From: Polynucleobacter wuianus
Lineage (GTDB): Bacteria; Pseudomonadota; Gammaproteobacteria; Burkholderiales; Burkholderiaceae
NCBI RefSeq assembly: GCF_001659725.1
Contig: NZ_CP015922.1
Span: 62,001 to 126,000, forward strand
Direction: 5' to 3'
DNA: 64,000 bases
Below are positions 7,810 to 16,439 of the stretch, piece by piece (position 1 is the stretch's first letter; every line of letters starts with the position of its first letter). The position numbers and the translations under genes were made by a program. Under the pieces are notes generated by a model, which was given only the letters and a program-made list of their open reading frames with translations, had not been told where the DNA came from and did not search any database.

Positions 7810-8433
7810 GTGGCACGTTACTTAGGGCCTAAGGCCAAATTAGCACGTCGGGAAGGTACCGACTTATTTTTAAAGAGCGCACGTCGCGCCCTGTCAGACA
7901 AGTGCAAGTTAGATACTAAGCCTGGTCAACATGGTCGTACATCTGGCTCAAGAACATCAGATTACGGTAATCAATTGCGTGAAAAGCAGAAGGTTAAGCG
8001 TATCTATGGCGTATTAGAGCGTCAATTTCGTCGTTACTTCGCTGAAGCTGAGCGTCGTAAGGGTAACACTGGTGAAACATTGCTCCAGTTGTTAGAGTCA
8101 CGTCTCGATAACGTGGTCTATCGCATGGGCTTTGGTTCTACACGTGCAGAAGCACGTCAGTTGGTTTCTCATGGCGCCATCATGCTTAATGGCGGTGCTG
8201 TGAACATTCCATCTATTCAGGTTAAACCTGGTGACGTTGTTGCAATTCGTGAAAAAGCGAAGAAGCAAGCACGTATTACGGAATCACTCAATTTGGTTCA
8301 GCAGATGTCTGCAGTCACCTGGGTTTCAGTTGATGCAACTAAGCTGGAAGGAACATTTAAGCAAGTGCCCGACCGCGAAGATATTAGCGGTGAAATTAAT
8401 GAAAGTTTGATCGTCGAATTGTATTCACGCTAA
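7810..8433 (+). CDS. rpsD: 30S ribosomal protein S4
   Basis: Primary assembly protein of the 16S 5' domain. It has 207 residues and starts ARYLGPKAKLARREGTDLFLKSARR. The S4 RNA-binding domain is at about residues 95-160 (LDNVVYRMGFGSTRAEARQLVSHGAI). The start is GTG at 7810, preceded by AAAGGAAAG. The frame is open upstream to 7762, but that would add residues foreign to the family and overlap the hairpins. It lies in the alpha operon between rpsK and rpoA. Confidence 0.97.
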   Translation: MARYLGPKAKLARREGTDLFLKSARRALSDKCKLDTKPGQHGRTSGSRTSDYGNQLREKQKVKRIYGVLERQFRRYFAEAERRKGNTGETLLQLLESRLDNVVYRMGFGSTRAEARQLVSHGAIMLNGGAVNIPSIQVKPGDVVAIREKAKKQARITESLNLVQQMSAVTWVSVDATKLEGTFKQVPDREDISGEINESLIVELYSR

Positions 8434-8456
8434 TTAGGCACTCTCAAGGAAAAAAT

Positions 8457-9437
8457 ATGCAAACAAATTTGCTCAAGCCAAAGATTATTTCTGTTGAAGC
8501 GCTTACCGCCAACCAAGCTAAGGTTGTTATGGAGCCGTTCGAGCGTGGCTATGGCCACACACTCGGAAATGCATTACGTCGCGTACTCTTGTCCTCGATG
8601 GTTGGTTATGCACCAACTGAAGTAGCTATTGCAGGTGTAGTACATGAATATTCCACTTTGGATGGTGTTCAAGAGGACGTAGTAAATCTCTTGTTGAATC
8701 TCAAAGGTATCGTATTTAAGTTGCAATCCCGTGATGAAGTCACTATCAATTTGCGTAAAGAAGGCCCAGGCGTTGTTACTGCAAAAGATATCGACCTGCC
8801 ACACGATGTAGAAATCATCAATCCTGATCACGTAATCGCTCACTTGTCTGCTGGTGGCAAGTTGGATATGCAGATCAAGGTTGAAAAAGGTCGTGGTTAT
8901 GTTCCAGGTAACGTTCGTCAATACAATGACGAAACTACTAAGATCATTGGTCGTATCGTATTGGATGCTTCATTTAGCCCGGTTAGCCGTGTTAGCTATG
9001 CTGTTGAATCTGCTCGTGTTGAGCAACGTACCGACCTTGATCGTCTCGTAATGACTATCGAAACAAACGGTGTCTTGTCTCCTGAAGAAGCAATTCGTCA
9101 AGCAGCTAGCATCTTGGTTGATCAATTGGTTGTATTCGCAGCTCTTGAGAGCAGCGAAGCTTCTGGTGATCTCGCACCAAGCCGCTCTTCAATGGTTGAC
9201 CCAATGTTGATGCGTCCAGTTGATGATCTCGAGCTCACAGTTCGCTCTGCAAACTGCTTGAAGGCTGAGAACATTTACTACATTGGTGACTTGATTCAAC
9301 GTACAGAGAATGAATTGTTGAAGACGCCTAATCTGGGTCGTAAGTCTTTGAATGAAATCAAAGACGTATTGGCTGCTCGTGGCTTAAGTCTTGGCATGAA
9401 ACTCGAAAGCTGGCCTCCAGCTAACCTCGAGAAATAA
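8457..9437 (+). CDS. rpoA: RNA polymerase subunit alpha
   Basis: Dimerises to start assembly of RNA polymerase and contacts UP elements and activators. Of its 326 residues, about 1-235 are the N-terminal assembly domain (ERGYGHTLGNALRRVLLSSM near residue 29), then comes a linker, and about 250-326 are the C-terminal DNA-binding domain (LELTVRSANCLKAENI, LGRKSLNEIKDVL). TCAAGGAAAAAAT is the ribosome site. It is flanked by rpsD and rplQ as in other proteobacteria. Confidence 0.98.
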   Translation: MQTNLLKPKIISVEALTANQAKVVMEPFERGYGHTLGNALRRVLLSSMVGYAPTEVAIAGVVHEYSTLDGVQEDVVNLLLNLKGIVFKLQSRDEVTINLRKEGPGVVTAKDIDLPHDVEIINPDHVIAHLSAGGKLDMQIKVEKGRGYVPGNVRQYNDETTKIIGRIVLDASFSPVSRVSYAVESARVEQRTDLDRLVMTIETNGVLSPEEAIRQAASILVDQLVVFAALESSEASGDLAPSRSSMVDPMLMRPVDDLELTVRSANCLKAENIYYIGDLIQRTENELLKTPNLGRKSLNEIKDVLAARGLSLGMKLESWPPANLEK

Positions 9438-9453
9438 TTAGAAAGGAAGCATC

Positions 9454-9849
9454 ATGCGTCACGGAAACGGCTTACGCAAACTAAACAGAACATCTTCACA
9501 TCGCTTGGCGATGCTGCGCAACATGTCCAATTCACTTTTGGAACACGAAGTGATTAAGACCACTTTGCCAAAAGCAAAAGAATTGCGCATGGTTGTTGAG
9601 CCTTTGATTACCTTGGGTAAAAAAGATAACTTGGCAAACCGTCGCTTGGCATTCAATCGCACACGTGATCGCGATATCGTGACTAAACTCTTCACAGAGC
9701 TCGGCCCACGCTATGCAACACGTCCAGGTGGCTATCTTCGTATTTTGAAGTTTGGCTTCCGTCATGGCGACAATGCTCCAATGGCATTGGTTGAGTTAGT
9801 TGATCGTCCAGAAGTTGAAGAAACAACAGCTGTAGCAGAAGAGGCTTAA
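9454..9849 (+). CDS. rplQ: 50S ribosomal protein L17
   Basis: Exit-tunnel-side protein of the large subunit. It has 131 residues starting MRHGNGLRKLNRTSSHRLAMLRNM, with the LFTELGPRYATRPGGYLRILK segment and an acidic C-terminal tail. GAAAGGAAG is the ribosome site. It is the last gene of the alpha operon, followed 15 bases later by a strong terminator. Confidence 0.98.
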   Translation: MRHGNGLRKLNRTSSHRLAMLRNMSNSLLEHEVIKTTLPKAKELRMVVEPLITLGKKDNLANRRLAFNRTRDRDIVTKLFTELGPRYATRPGGYLRILKFGFRHGDNAPMALVELVDRPEVEETTAVAEEA

Positions 9850-9864
9850 GTCTCCCAGCTATTG

Positions 9865-9892
9865 AAAAGCCAGGCTTCGGTCTGGCTTTTTT
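9865..9892 (+). terminator. Rho-independent terminator after rplQ
   Basis: AAAAGCCAG (9865-9873) pairs with CTGGCTTTT (9882-9890). One G-U pair and a C-G pair extend it to a C(UUCG)G tetraloop at 9875-9880. Six T residues (9887-9892) end it. This is a textbook intrinsic terminator closing the ribosomal gene run. Confidence 0.93.
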
Positions 9893-9916
9893 CATTTATA
9901 GGTTTATAAATACGGT

Positions 9917-10267
9917 ATGCCTCAAAACCGCTCAGTCAATCCCAGCAAGCTTTTGGTAGTCGTCACCAGTCTTCCGAATGTGGAGGCTGCTAAGGGCTTG
10001 GCTCGTGCCTTGGTAGAGGAAAATTTGGCGGCTTGCGTGCAATTGATTGATGGCATGCAATCTGTCTATCGCTGGGAGGGTAGGGTTTGCGAAGAGCATG
10101 AAGTGCTTCTCTCTGCAAAAACTACCGCCAGTAAATGGTTAGATATTTCAAGCTTTATCCAAAAGCAGCATCCCTATGATATCCCAGAGATTCTGGCATT
10201 TTCACCGGAGCAATATGCGCAGCAATATGGTGAATGGGTACAAGCTGAGGTAAATTCAAAGACATGA
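9917..10267 (+). CDS. cutA: Divalent-cation tolerance protein CutA
   Basis: Small trimeric ferredoxin-like-fold protein of the CutA1 family, linked genetically to copper tolerance; its biochemical role is unsettled. It has 116 residues with LLVVVTSLPNVEAAKGLARALVEENLAACVQ and the QHPYDIPEILAF motif near residue 75, which are family hallmarks. Its TGA overlaps the ATG of dsbD (ATGA). The pair cutA-dsbD is found in many proteobacteria, and in E. coli the dsbD gene was first named cutA2. Confidence 0.93.
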   Translation: MPQNRSVNPSKLLVVVTSLPNVEAAKGLARALVEENLAACVQLIDGMQSVYRWEGRVCEEHEVLLSAKTTASKWLDISSFIQKQHPYDIPEILAFSPEQYAQQYGEWVQAEVNSKT

Positions 10268-11940
10268 AAATTCAATCTTTTCTGAAAGCAGTTATCACAG
10301 CACTTGTGTTGTTCTCAGCACAGGTTTTTGCGTCAACTGATTTCTTGCCCCCAGAAAAAGCCTTTCGAGTAGAGGCTACTTGGTTAGAAAACTCAAATCA
10401 GGTTGAGCTTGAATTCTTGCCTGCTAAAGGCTATTACCTCTATCAAGAATCGTTGCAATTTGAGGTAGGCTCAGAAGCTGGGAAGCTATATAAAATAAGG
10501 CCAAAACTGCCATTAGGCGTTGAAAAGTTTGATGAAACTTTTCAGAAAAAACTGCAAGTTTATAAGCAACCATTCTTGGTGTTGCTTGATGTCAAGCCTG
10601 TAGCGGGCAAGCCAATTCATATTGAAGCAAGTCTTCAAGGTTGCGCAGAAGCAGGCATTTGTTATCCACCAATGACCATGAAATTTTTATTGGCCGCACC
10701 TGGTGTTAAGGCTGCACCAATTCCTGAAGTTTTTGAAGGTGCGCAAACTCAACAAAATACTGATGCTGAATTTAGCTTGACTGATTTATGGCGTGAGCGT
10801 GATGACGTGAATGCAATCGGTCGCTTCTTGCAAAACACTTCTACCGCATACTTATTTCTTGCATTCTTTGTCTTGGGTTTGGCTTTGGCCTTTACGCCTT
10901 GCGTTTTGCCAATGCTCCCAATTCTTTCAAGCGTAATTTTCGGCACCCAAGATGGCAAGGCAGTATCTAAGGGGCGTGCGAGCGTATTGGCATTGGCCTA
11001 TGTCTTAGGAATGGCCTTGGTCTATGCCTTGGCTGGAGTGCTGATGGCTGCCCTTGGGGGTAGCGTTCAAAGAGCTCTGCAGAGCCCATTTGCTCTAGCT
11101 GCCTTTGCACTTCTGCTTTTAGGCTTATCTGGCAGCTTATTTGGCTTATATGACCTCAGATTGCCACAATCATGGCACCACCATATTGATCGATTAGCTG
11201 GGCGCCAAAAGGGCGGCAGTATCGTCGGAGCTTTCGCTCTAGGTGGAATCTCCACCTTAGTTGCCAGTCCCTGTATTACCGCCCCATTAGCTGGTGTGTT
11301 GGCTTTTATTGCTCAAACCGGCTCCATGAGCTTAGGCGCAGGACTGCTTTTTGTGATGGCCTTAGGAATGGGCTTACCACTTCTCTTTATTGCAATTGAG
11401 GCACGTATTTTGATCCCATCCACAGGTATTTGGATGGTGTATTTGCAGCGTACTCTGGGTGTTTTATTAGTGGCCACAGCAGCCTGGATCGCCTCCCCAC
11501 TGATTCAAAAAAATGAAGCAGCTGGGTCAGCAAAAATTATTAACGGTCAAAGCATTCGTCAAGTTGGAAATTTATCTTTTGTGGTGATTCATTCGCCAGC
11601 AGATTTAGATGTGCAACTGAATAAAGCCAAACAAGTACAGAAATTGGTCCTGCTCGATTTTTATGCTGACTGGTGTATCAGCTGCAAAGAAATGGAAGTG
11701 AATACCTTTGCTAATCCAGAGGTCAGCATGGAACTTCAGCCCTTTGTTTTGTTACAGGCCGACGTGACTGCCAATAGTCCTGAGAATCAGGCGCTACTAC
11801 AGCGCTTTGGTTTATTTGGTCCCCCCGGTATTTTGATCTTTAATCAAAATTCTGAAGAGCAAAAAGAGAAACGTGTGATTGGCTATATGCCGCCACAGCG
11901 TTTTTCTGAGCGCTTAAGAAAAGTAAAACAAGCTAACTAA
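10264..11940 (+). CDS. dsbD: Thiol:disulfide interchange protein DsbD
   Basis: Inner-membrane protein that carries reducing power from cytoplasmic thioredoxin to the periplasm, for DsbC and for cytochrome c maturation. The 558 residues comprise a signal peptide (about 1-23), the periplasmic alpha domain with Cys127 and Cys133 (GCAEAGICYPP), a membrane domain of about eight helices with the Cys213 (TPCVLP) and Cys337 (SPCITAP) pair, and a C-terminal thioredoxin domain with Cys471-Ile-Ser-Cys474. All three redox pairs are therefore intact. Translation is coupled to cutA by a 4-base overlap. Confidence 0.95.
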   Translation: MKIQSFLKAVITALVLFSAQVFASTDFLPPEKAFRVEATWLENSNQVELEFLPAKGYYLYQESLQFEVGSEAGKLYKIRPKLPLGVEKFDETFQKKLQVYKQPFLVLLDVKPVAGKPIHIEASLQGCAEAGICYPPMTMKFLLAAPGVKAAPIPEVFEGAQTQQNTDAEFSLTDLWRERDDVNAIGRFLQNTSTAYLFLAFFVLGLALAFTPCVLPMLPILSSVIFGTQDGKAVSKGRASVLALAYVLGMALVYALAGVLMAALGGSVQRALQSPFALAAFALLLLGLSGSLFGLYDLRLPQSWHHHIDRLAGRQKGGSIVGAFALGGISTLVASPCITAPLAGVLAFIAQTGSMSLGAGLLFVMALGMGLPLLFIAIEARILIPSTGIWMVYLQRTLGVLLVATAAWIASPLIQKNEAAGSAKIINGQSIRQVGNLSFVVIHSPADLDVQLNKAKQVQKLVLLDFYADWCISCKEMEVNTFANPEVSMELQPFVLLQADVTANSPENQALLQRFGLFGPPGILIFNQNSEEQKEKRVIGYMPPQRFSERLRKVKQAN

Positions 11941-11943
11941 CTT

Positions 11944-12969
11944 TTACTTTGTTGCTTTAAGTAAGCGCGCTGCCTCTAGAGCAAAATAAGTCAGCACACC
12001 ATCCGCACCCGCACGTTTAAAAGCCAGTAAAGACTCCATCATGACGGCATCGTGATCGAGCCAACCATTTTGTGCTGCAGCTTTAAGCATCGCATACTCC
12101 CCGCTCACTTGATATGCGTAAATAGGGTAATCAAATTTTTCTCTAACGCGGCGTACGATATCTAAATAGGGCATGCCTGGTTTGACCATCACCATGTCTG
12201 CACCTTCGCTAATATCGAGAGCAACCTCCCGCAAAGCCTCGTCCCCATTGGCGCAGTCCATTTGATAGGTTTTTTTATCGGCTTTACCTAGGTTCTTTGC
12301 AGAGCCTACTGCATCTCTAAACGGGCCATAAAAAGCAGATGCATATTTGGCTGAGTACGCCATGATACGGGTATGAATTAAATTCTTTTGCTCAAGCGCT
12401 TCACGAATTTTTCCGATGCGACCATCCATCATGTCTGATGGTGCAACGATATCGACACCTGCCTCCGCTTGCGTAATTGCTTGCTTTACCAAGATCGCAG
12501 TTGTTTCATCGTTGAGAATGCGACCTTGCTCATCGAGTACACCATCTTGGCCATGGCTTGTATAGGGATCAAGCGCAACATCAGTCATGATGCCTAAATT
12601 GGGAAAACGTGTTTTCAGCTCGCGAACAGCCGTGGGAATAAGACCATTTGGATTAAAAGCTTCTTTACCATCAGGCGTTTTTAACGATGCCTCGATTACT
12701 GGAAATAATGCCAATACTGGAATACCAAGGTCAACGCACTCCTGTGCAACTGGTATGAGTAAGTCTAATGAAAGCCTATTCACACCAGGCATAGAGGCTA
12801 CTGCTTCAGATTTGCCTTGGCCTTCAAGTAAGAAGACGGGGTAGATCAAATCATTTGCAGAAACAGAATTTTCTTGCATAAGACGGCGTGACCAATCATC
12901 ACGACGCATGCGACGAGGGCGATGCCCTGGGAAGTTAAGCAAAGAGTTAGCTGGTGATTTCATCTTCAT
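11944..12969 (-). CDS. hemB: Delta-aminolevulinic acid dehydratase
   Basis: Condenses two 5-aminolevulinate molecules to porphobilinogen in haem synthesis. About 341 residues. The Schiff-base lysine segment VMVKPGMPYLD is near the C-terminal third. The metal site reads DVALDPYTSHGQDG, with Asp and Ala where zinc enzymes have a cysteine triad, so this is the magnesium/potassium-dependent type. The ATG at 12969 (or the one at 12963, two codons later) is preferred over a TTG at 12984. The gene overlaps the end of engB by 23 bases and converges with dsbD, 3 bases apart. Confidence 0.93.
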   Translation of the reverse strand: MKMKSPANSLLNFPGHRPRRMRRDDWSRRLMQENSVSANDLIYPVFLLEGQGKSEAVASMPGVNRLSLDLLIPVAQECVDLGIPVLALFPVIEASLKTPDGKEAFNPNGLIPTAVRELKTRFPNLGIMTDVALDPYTSHGQDGVLDEQGRILNDETTAILVKQAITQAEAGVDIVAPSDMMDGRIGKIREALEQKNLIHTRIMAYSAKYASAFYGPFRDAVGSAKNLGKADKKTYQMDCANGDEALREVALDISEGADMVMVKPGMPYLDIVRRVREKFDYPIYAYQVSGEYAMLKAAAQNGWLDHDAVMMESLLAFKRAGADGVLTYFALEAARLLKATK

Positions 12970-13612
12970 GAGTTTCTGATTCAAATAGCCATTTAATAAC
13001 TAAATTATCTGCCTCTTCAAGTCCAATACGTTTGGTGCTTGAGAATAATTGTGCCGTAAGTTGTTTTGATTCACCCATACCGTCAGGAAGCGCAGGGTCG
13101 TATTGTTGAAGTTGTTTGCGAACCGCCTCTAAAGCATGTTTGCACTCGCTTTTATTGAGTTTGTCGCACTTACTCAGCAGAATGTGAATTGGCTTACCTG
13201 TTGGCACAAACCACTGAATCATTTGTTCATCTAAATCAGTAATACCGCGTCTGGCATCCACAATCAGCACCATGCCCACCAGTTGTTCTCGTTCCTGCAA
13301 ATAGTCGCTTAGAAGGGTGTTCCAGTGGTATTTAGTCTCGTGGTTCACGGCGGCATAGCCGTAGCCTGGTAAGTCCACTAAATAGGCCAAAAGATCGTCT
13401 TTTGAGAAAAGACCAAAATAGTTGATGTGTTGGGTGCGCCCAGGGGTCTTGCTGGCAAAAGCAAGCCTTTTTTGGTTGCAAAGGACATTAATGGCGCTCG
13501 ATTTGCCCGCATTTGAGCGACCTGCAAAGGCCACCTCACGTAGGGCCGTGGTAGGCAGGTAATGGGTGTCATTGACTGTGGTGGCGAATCGGGCTTGAAA
13601 GAGTTTAGACAT
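12947..13612 (-). CDS. engB: Ribosome biogenesis GTPase YihA/EngB
   Basis: Essential GTPase family for 50S assembly. Its 221 residues carry the G motifs: G1 GRSNAGKSS near residue 31, G2 TPGRTQ, G3 DLPGYG near residue 79, and G4 SKCDK near residue 146. Its 3' end overlaps hemB, indicating a joint transcript engB-hemB. The divergent neighbour is a cytochrome c4 gene with 115 bases between. Confidence 0.94.
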   Translation of the reverse strand: MSKLFQARFATTVNDTHYLPTTALREVAFAGRSNAGKSSAINVLCNQKRLAFASKTPGRTQHINYFGLFSKDDLLAYLVDLPGYGYAAVNHETKYHWNTLLSDYLQEREQLVGMVLIVDARRGITDLDEQMIQWFVPTGKPIHILLSKCDKLNKSECKHALEAVRKQLQQYDPALPDGMGESKQLTAQLFSSTKRIGLEEADNLVIKWLFESETHEDEITS

Positions 13613-13727
13613 GTCCAGAAGCTATTGTAAAATCACGCAAAATCATGAAATATCTCATGGTGTTGGGTAAAAAGGTTGTAAATGTAGGGCCCAAACACTT
13701 TTAGGAATTTTTGCCAAGGTAAACATA

Positions 13728-14453
13728 ATGCGTCAAACCTCCCAAATCTCCAAATTCACTAGCTTGCGTGCTGGTTTTGCAGCCCTCTCCATTTTCGCCT
13801 TGATTGGTGTTTCTGGGGTGGCAATTGCATCCGATGCTGCTCCTATGGCTCCAGCTGCTGAAGCGAAAGCTGCCGTACCAGGAAAGCCAAAGGTTGATCT
13901 TGCTGCTGGCGAAGCTTTGTATTCGAATGGTGATGCTAGCCGTGGCATAACAGCCTGCTTAACTTGCCATGGTCCTAAAGGTCAAAGTGCAACAGGTACA
14001 TGGCCTAAGTTATCAGCTCAACATGCTGCCTACACAACTAAACAATTGAAAAACTTTAAAGAAGGTAGCCGTGCAAATCCAGTCATGATGGGTATGGCTG
14101 CAAACTTAACAGAGCAAGATATGCAAAACATTTCTGCATTCTTGTCTAGGCAGCCGATTTCACAAGGCCTTGCGCAAAACAAAGACACCATTGAATTAGG
14201 TCAAAGCATTTATCGTGGTGGCATTGCGGCAAAAGGTGTTCCTGCTTGTGCTGCATGTCATAGCCCAACTGGCGCTGGTATCCCGGCTCAGTATCCACTC
14301 GTCGGCGGACAGTGGGCTGAGTACACTAATGCTCAATTGCTTGCATTCCGTGAAGGCGTTCGTAAGAACAGCAGCCAGATGACCACAATCGCTACTAAGC
14401 TTTCTGATAATGAAATGAAAGCAGTTGCTGATTACATGGCTGGTTTGCACTAA
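13728..14453 (+). CDS. Dihaem cytochrome c4
   Basis: Periplasmic or membrane-associated electron carrier, typically from the bc1 complex to terminal oxidases. It has 241 residues. The signal peptide has its hydrophobic core at about residues 15-33 (AALSIFALIGVSGVAIA) and there are two cytochrome c domains with CxxCH at Cys77-Cys80-His81 and Cys174-Cys177-His178. Downstream Met residues (for example MMGMAAN) are likely axial ligands. In Burkholderiales cytochrome c4 commonly sits beside engB. The petABC bc1 genes, probable redox partners, lie at 55.4 kb. A shared bidirectional terminator follows. Confidence 0.92.
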   Translation: MRQTSQISKFTSLRAGFAALSIFALIGVSGVAIASDAAPMAPAAEAKAAVPGKPKVDLAAGEALYSNGDASRGITACLTCHGPKGQSATGTWPKLSAQHAAYTTKQLKNFKEGSRANPVMMGMAANLTEQDMQNISAFLSRQPISQGLAQNKDTIELGQSIYRGGIAAKGVPACAACHSPTGAGIPAQYPLVGGQWAEYTNAQLLAFREGVRKNSSQMTTIATKLSDNEMKAVADYMAGLH

Positions 14454-14473
14454 GCAATTACAAAGCTTTAAAT

Positions 14474-14502
14474 AAAAACCCCGCTCATGTAGCGGGGTTT
14501 TT
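14474..14502. terminator. Bidirectional terminator
   Basis: AAAAACCCCGCT (14474-14485) and AGCGGGGTTTTT (14491-14502) form a perfect 12-pair stem with a CATGT loop. Poly-A on the left and poly-T on the right make it work on both strands. It sits between the convergent cytochrome c4 and lysA genes. Confidence 0.93.
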
Positions 14503-14524
14503 ATTTGTCTAAGAAATTGAAAAA

Positions 14525-15823
14525 TTATTTTGGTAAAACACTTTCATTTGCGAATAAATCAGCAGTGTTCTCACGTGAACGTATGACATAAGCATTTTTG
14601 CCATCAACCATAATCTCTGCTGGTTTTGGGCGTGTGTTGTAGTTTGATGCCATCACAAAACCATAAGCGCCTGCAGAAAGAATAGCCAGAAGATCGCCTT
14701 CTTCAACAACAAGACTTCGATCTCTACCAAGCCAGTCACCTGATTCACAAACAGGGCCAACGACATCATAAGTCAGACCCTTCGCTTCTTTAGTACGTGC
14801 TGGAACGATGCCGTGATGCGCTTCATATAGAGCAGGGCGCATCAGTTCAGTCATTGCCGCATCTACGATGCAGAAATTCTTTTCGGCGCCTGGCTTGAGG
14901 TATTCAACTGTGGTCAGAAGTACGCCAGCATTGCCCACCAAGGATCTTCCGGGCTCCAGCACCACGTCTAAATGAGCAAAACCACGCTCTGCTACATGGT
15001 TTAAAAGTGTATTAGTGAACTCTGTAATGTCGGGCGGAGTTTCATCGCCGTAAGAGATTCCCAGACCTCCACCCAGGTCCAGATGGTGAATGACGATACC
15101 TTCTTTTTTGAGGTGCTCTACCAAATCTAAAACTTTATCAAGGGCATCTAAGTAGGGTGCAGTCGTCGTGATTTGAGAGCCAATATGACAATCAATGCCA
15201 ACTACATCAATTTGAGAAAGTTGTGATGCTTCGCGATAAGTCTTTAAAACTTCGTGATAGGCAATACCAAACTTATTTCCCTTTAAGCCTGTAGAAATAT
15301 AAGGATGCGTTTGTGCATCGACATCAGGATTGACTCTTAAAGAGATGGGTGCGCGCAGATTAAGTTCGGTGGCAACGCGATTTATTTTGTGTAGCTCTGC
15401 AATGGATTCCACATTGATGCATTTGACGCCTGCTTTAAGCGCAGTCGCAATTTCAGAGGCTGACTTGCCAACACCTGCAAATACTAGGCTCTTTGGGTCT
15501 GAACCAATTGCTAATGCACGAGCCAGTTCACCACCACTTACCAAATCAAAGCCTGCACCGAGTTGTTTAAAGTAATCAATCACTGCTAAATTGCTGTTAG
15601 CTTTCATGGCGTAATGAACGCGGGCGCGACGAGCGCCTTTTGTATCCACGCAGGCTTTGTCATAGGCTTGGTAAGCCTCAGTCAATGCTTTTTTGCTGTA
15701 AACGTAGAGTGGCGTACCAAATTCTTTTGCTAAATCTGCCAGTGGAATTTCTTCGGCAAACCAATTGCCGTCACGCTCAGTAAACCCAGATAACTTTGGA
15801 AGAGGAATTGCTTTGCTTGTCAT
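14525..15823 (-). CDS. lysA: Diaminopimelate decarboxylase
   Basis: PLP enzyme making L-lysine from meso-diaminopimelate, the last step of lysine synthesis. It has 432 residues of the fold-III (alanine racemase-like) decarboxylase family. The PLP lysine is Lys74 in VHYAMKANSN. HHLDLGGGLGISY is the phosphate-binding glycine motif, and CESGDWLGRDR carries the substrate-binding and catalytic cysteine region. Its ATG overlaps the stop of the upstream lipoprotein gene by one base (TAATG), so the two are translationally coupled. Confidence 0.96.
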   Translation of the reverse strand: MTSKAIPLPKLSGFTERDGNWFAEEIPLADLAKEFGTPLYVYSKKALTEAYQAYDKACVDTKGARRARVHYAMKANSNLAVIDYFKQLGAGFDLVSGGELARALAIGSDPKSLVFAGVGKSASEIATALKAGVKCINVESIAELHKINRVATELNLRAPISLRVNPDVDAQTHPYISTGLKGNKFGIAYHEVLKTYREASQLSQIDVVGIDCHIGSQITTTAPYLDALDKVLDLVEHLKKEGIVIHHLDLGGGLGISYGDETPPDITEFTNTLLNHVAERGFAHLDVVLEPGRSLVGNAGVLLTTVEYLKPGAEKNFCIVDAAMTELMRPALYEAHHGIVPARTKEAKGLTYDVVGPVCESGDWLGRDRSLVVEEGDLLAILSAGAYGFVMASNYNTRPKPAEIMVDGKNAYVIRSRENTADLFANESVLPK

Positions 15824-16008
15824 TACTTAACCGAAGAAGAGGGGGTGGTGCTAGTGGGTGACGGATAGAGCGTACCTTTAGTCTCTGGTTCTGTAGGAGC
15901 CGTAGGGGCGGGTGGCACATTTGGCATATATAGAGGCCCCCTAACCCCACATCCAACAAGGGATATTAGGAGGCTAATACCGAGGGCTCTATTAAGAATC
16001 GCTATCAT
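15823..16008 (-). CDS. lptM: LptM (YifL)-type small lipoprotein
   Basis: 61-residue predicted outer-membrane lipoprotein. The signal peptide has hydrophobic residues 9-18 and a lipobox LVGC with Cys20. It is followed at once by GVRGPLYMP, matching the CGxKGPLYxP signature of the LptM/YifL family. In E. coli LptM helps LptD-LptE, the LPS exporter, mature. After the motif there is a Pro/Thr/Ser-rich tail. An ATG much further upstream would read through the divergent cyaY region and is rejected. Its position between lysA and cyaY is the usual one in proteobacteria. Confidence 0.85.
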   Translation of the reverse strand: MIAILNRALGISLLISLVGCGVRGPLYMPNVPPAPTAPTEPETKGTLYPSPTSTTPSSSVK

Positions 16009-16055
16009 GAATGTCTCTAAAACGAATGGTTGAATATAGCATGCAGGGCTCGGAT

Positions 16056-16439
16056 ATGAATCCAAATAATTCAGGTGTTGAAACCATTGATGACAAGCAG
16101 TTTTACCAATTGGGTAGCAATTTACTGCAGTCAATTGAGGTTGCATTAGAAGCCGCTGACGACCAGTTGGATCTGGATTTAGATGTCGAGCGTCAGGGTG
16201 GTAATGTTATCAATATTCACTTTCGGGATAAAAGTGTGATTGTGGTCAATACCCAGCCACCTTTACATGAAATATGGGTGGCGGCTAAATCCGGCGGATA
16301 TCACTATCGCTGGGCTGGGACTATGGCCAAACCTTTGTGGCTCGATACCAAGACTGGTAAGGAGCTGTTAAGTGATTTATCAGAATTCGCTAGTGCCCAA
16401 GCAGGGCAACCGGTCAAGATTCAGCTGATCAAAGCTTAA
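16056..16439 (+). CDS. cyaY: Frataxin-like iron protein CyaY
   Basis: Bacterial frataxin, which binds iron and tunes iron-sulfur cluster assembly through IscS. About 127 residues from the ATG at 16056, chosen because it leaves room for a divergent promoter. In-frame ATGs at 16041 and 16011 are alternatives; the latter would begin 2 bases from the lptM start. The acidic helix (EVALEAADDQLDLDLDVE) and the strands NVINIHF and HEIWVAAKSGGYHYRW match the frataxin fold. It converges with aroB, overlapping it by 4 bases. Confidence 0.88.
   Translation: MNPNNSGVETIDDKQFYQLGSNLLQSIEVALEAADDQLDLDLDVERQGGNVINIHFRDKSVIVVNTQPPLHEIWVAAKSGGYHYRWAGTMAKPLWLDTKTGKELLSDLSEFASAQAGQPVKIQLIKA

Noticed and set aside
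16009..16146. N-terminal extension of the LptM-like lipoprotein across the divergent gene
   Set aside because: It would put 46 extra residues before a clear lipoprotein signal peptide and overlap cyaY antisense. The ATG at 16008 is the natural start.
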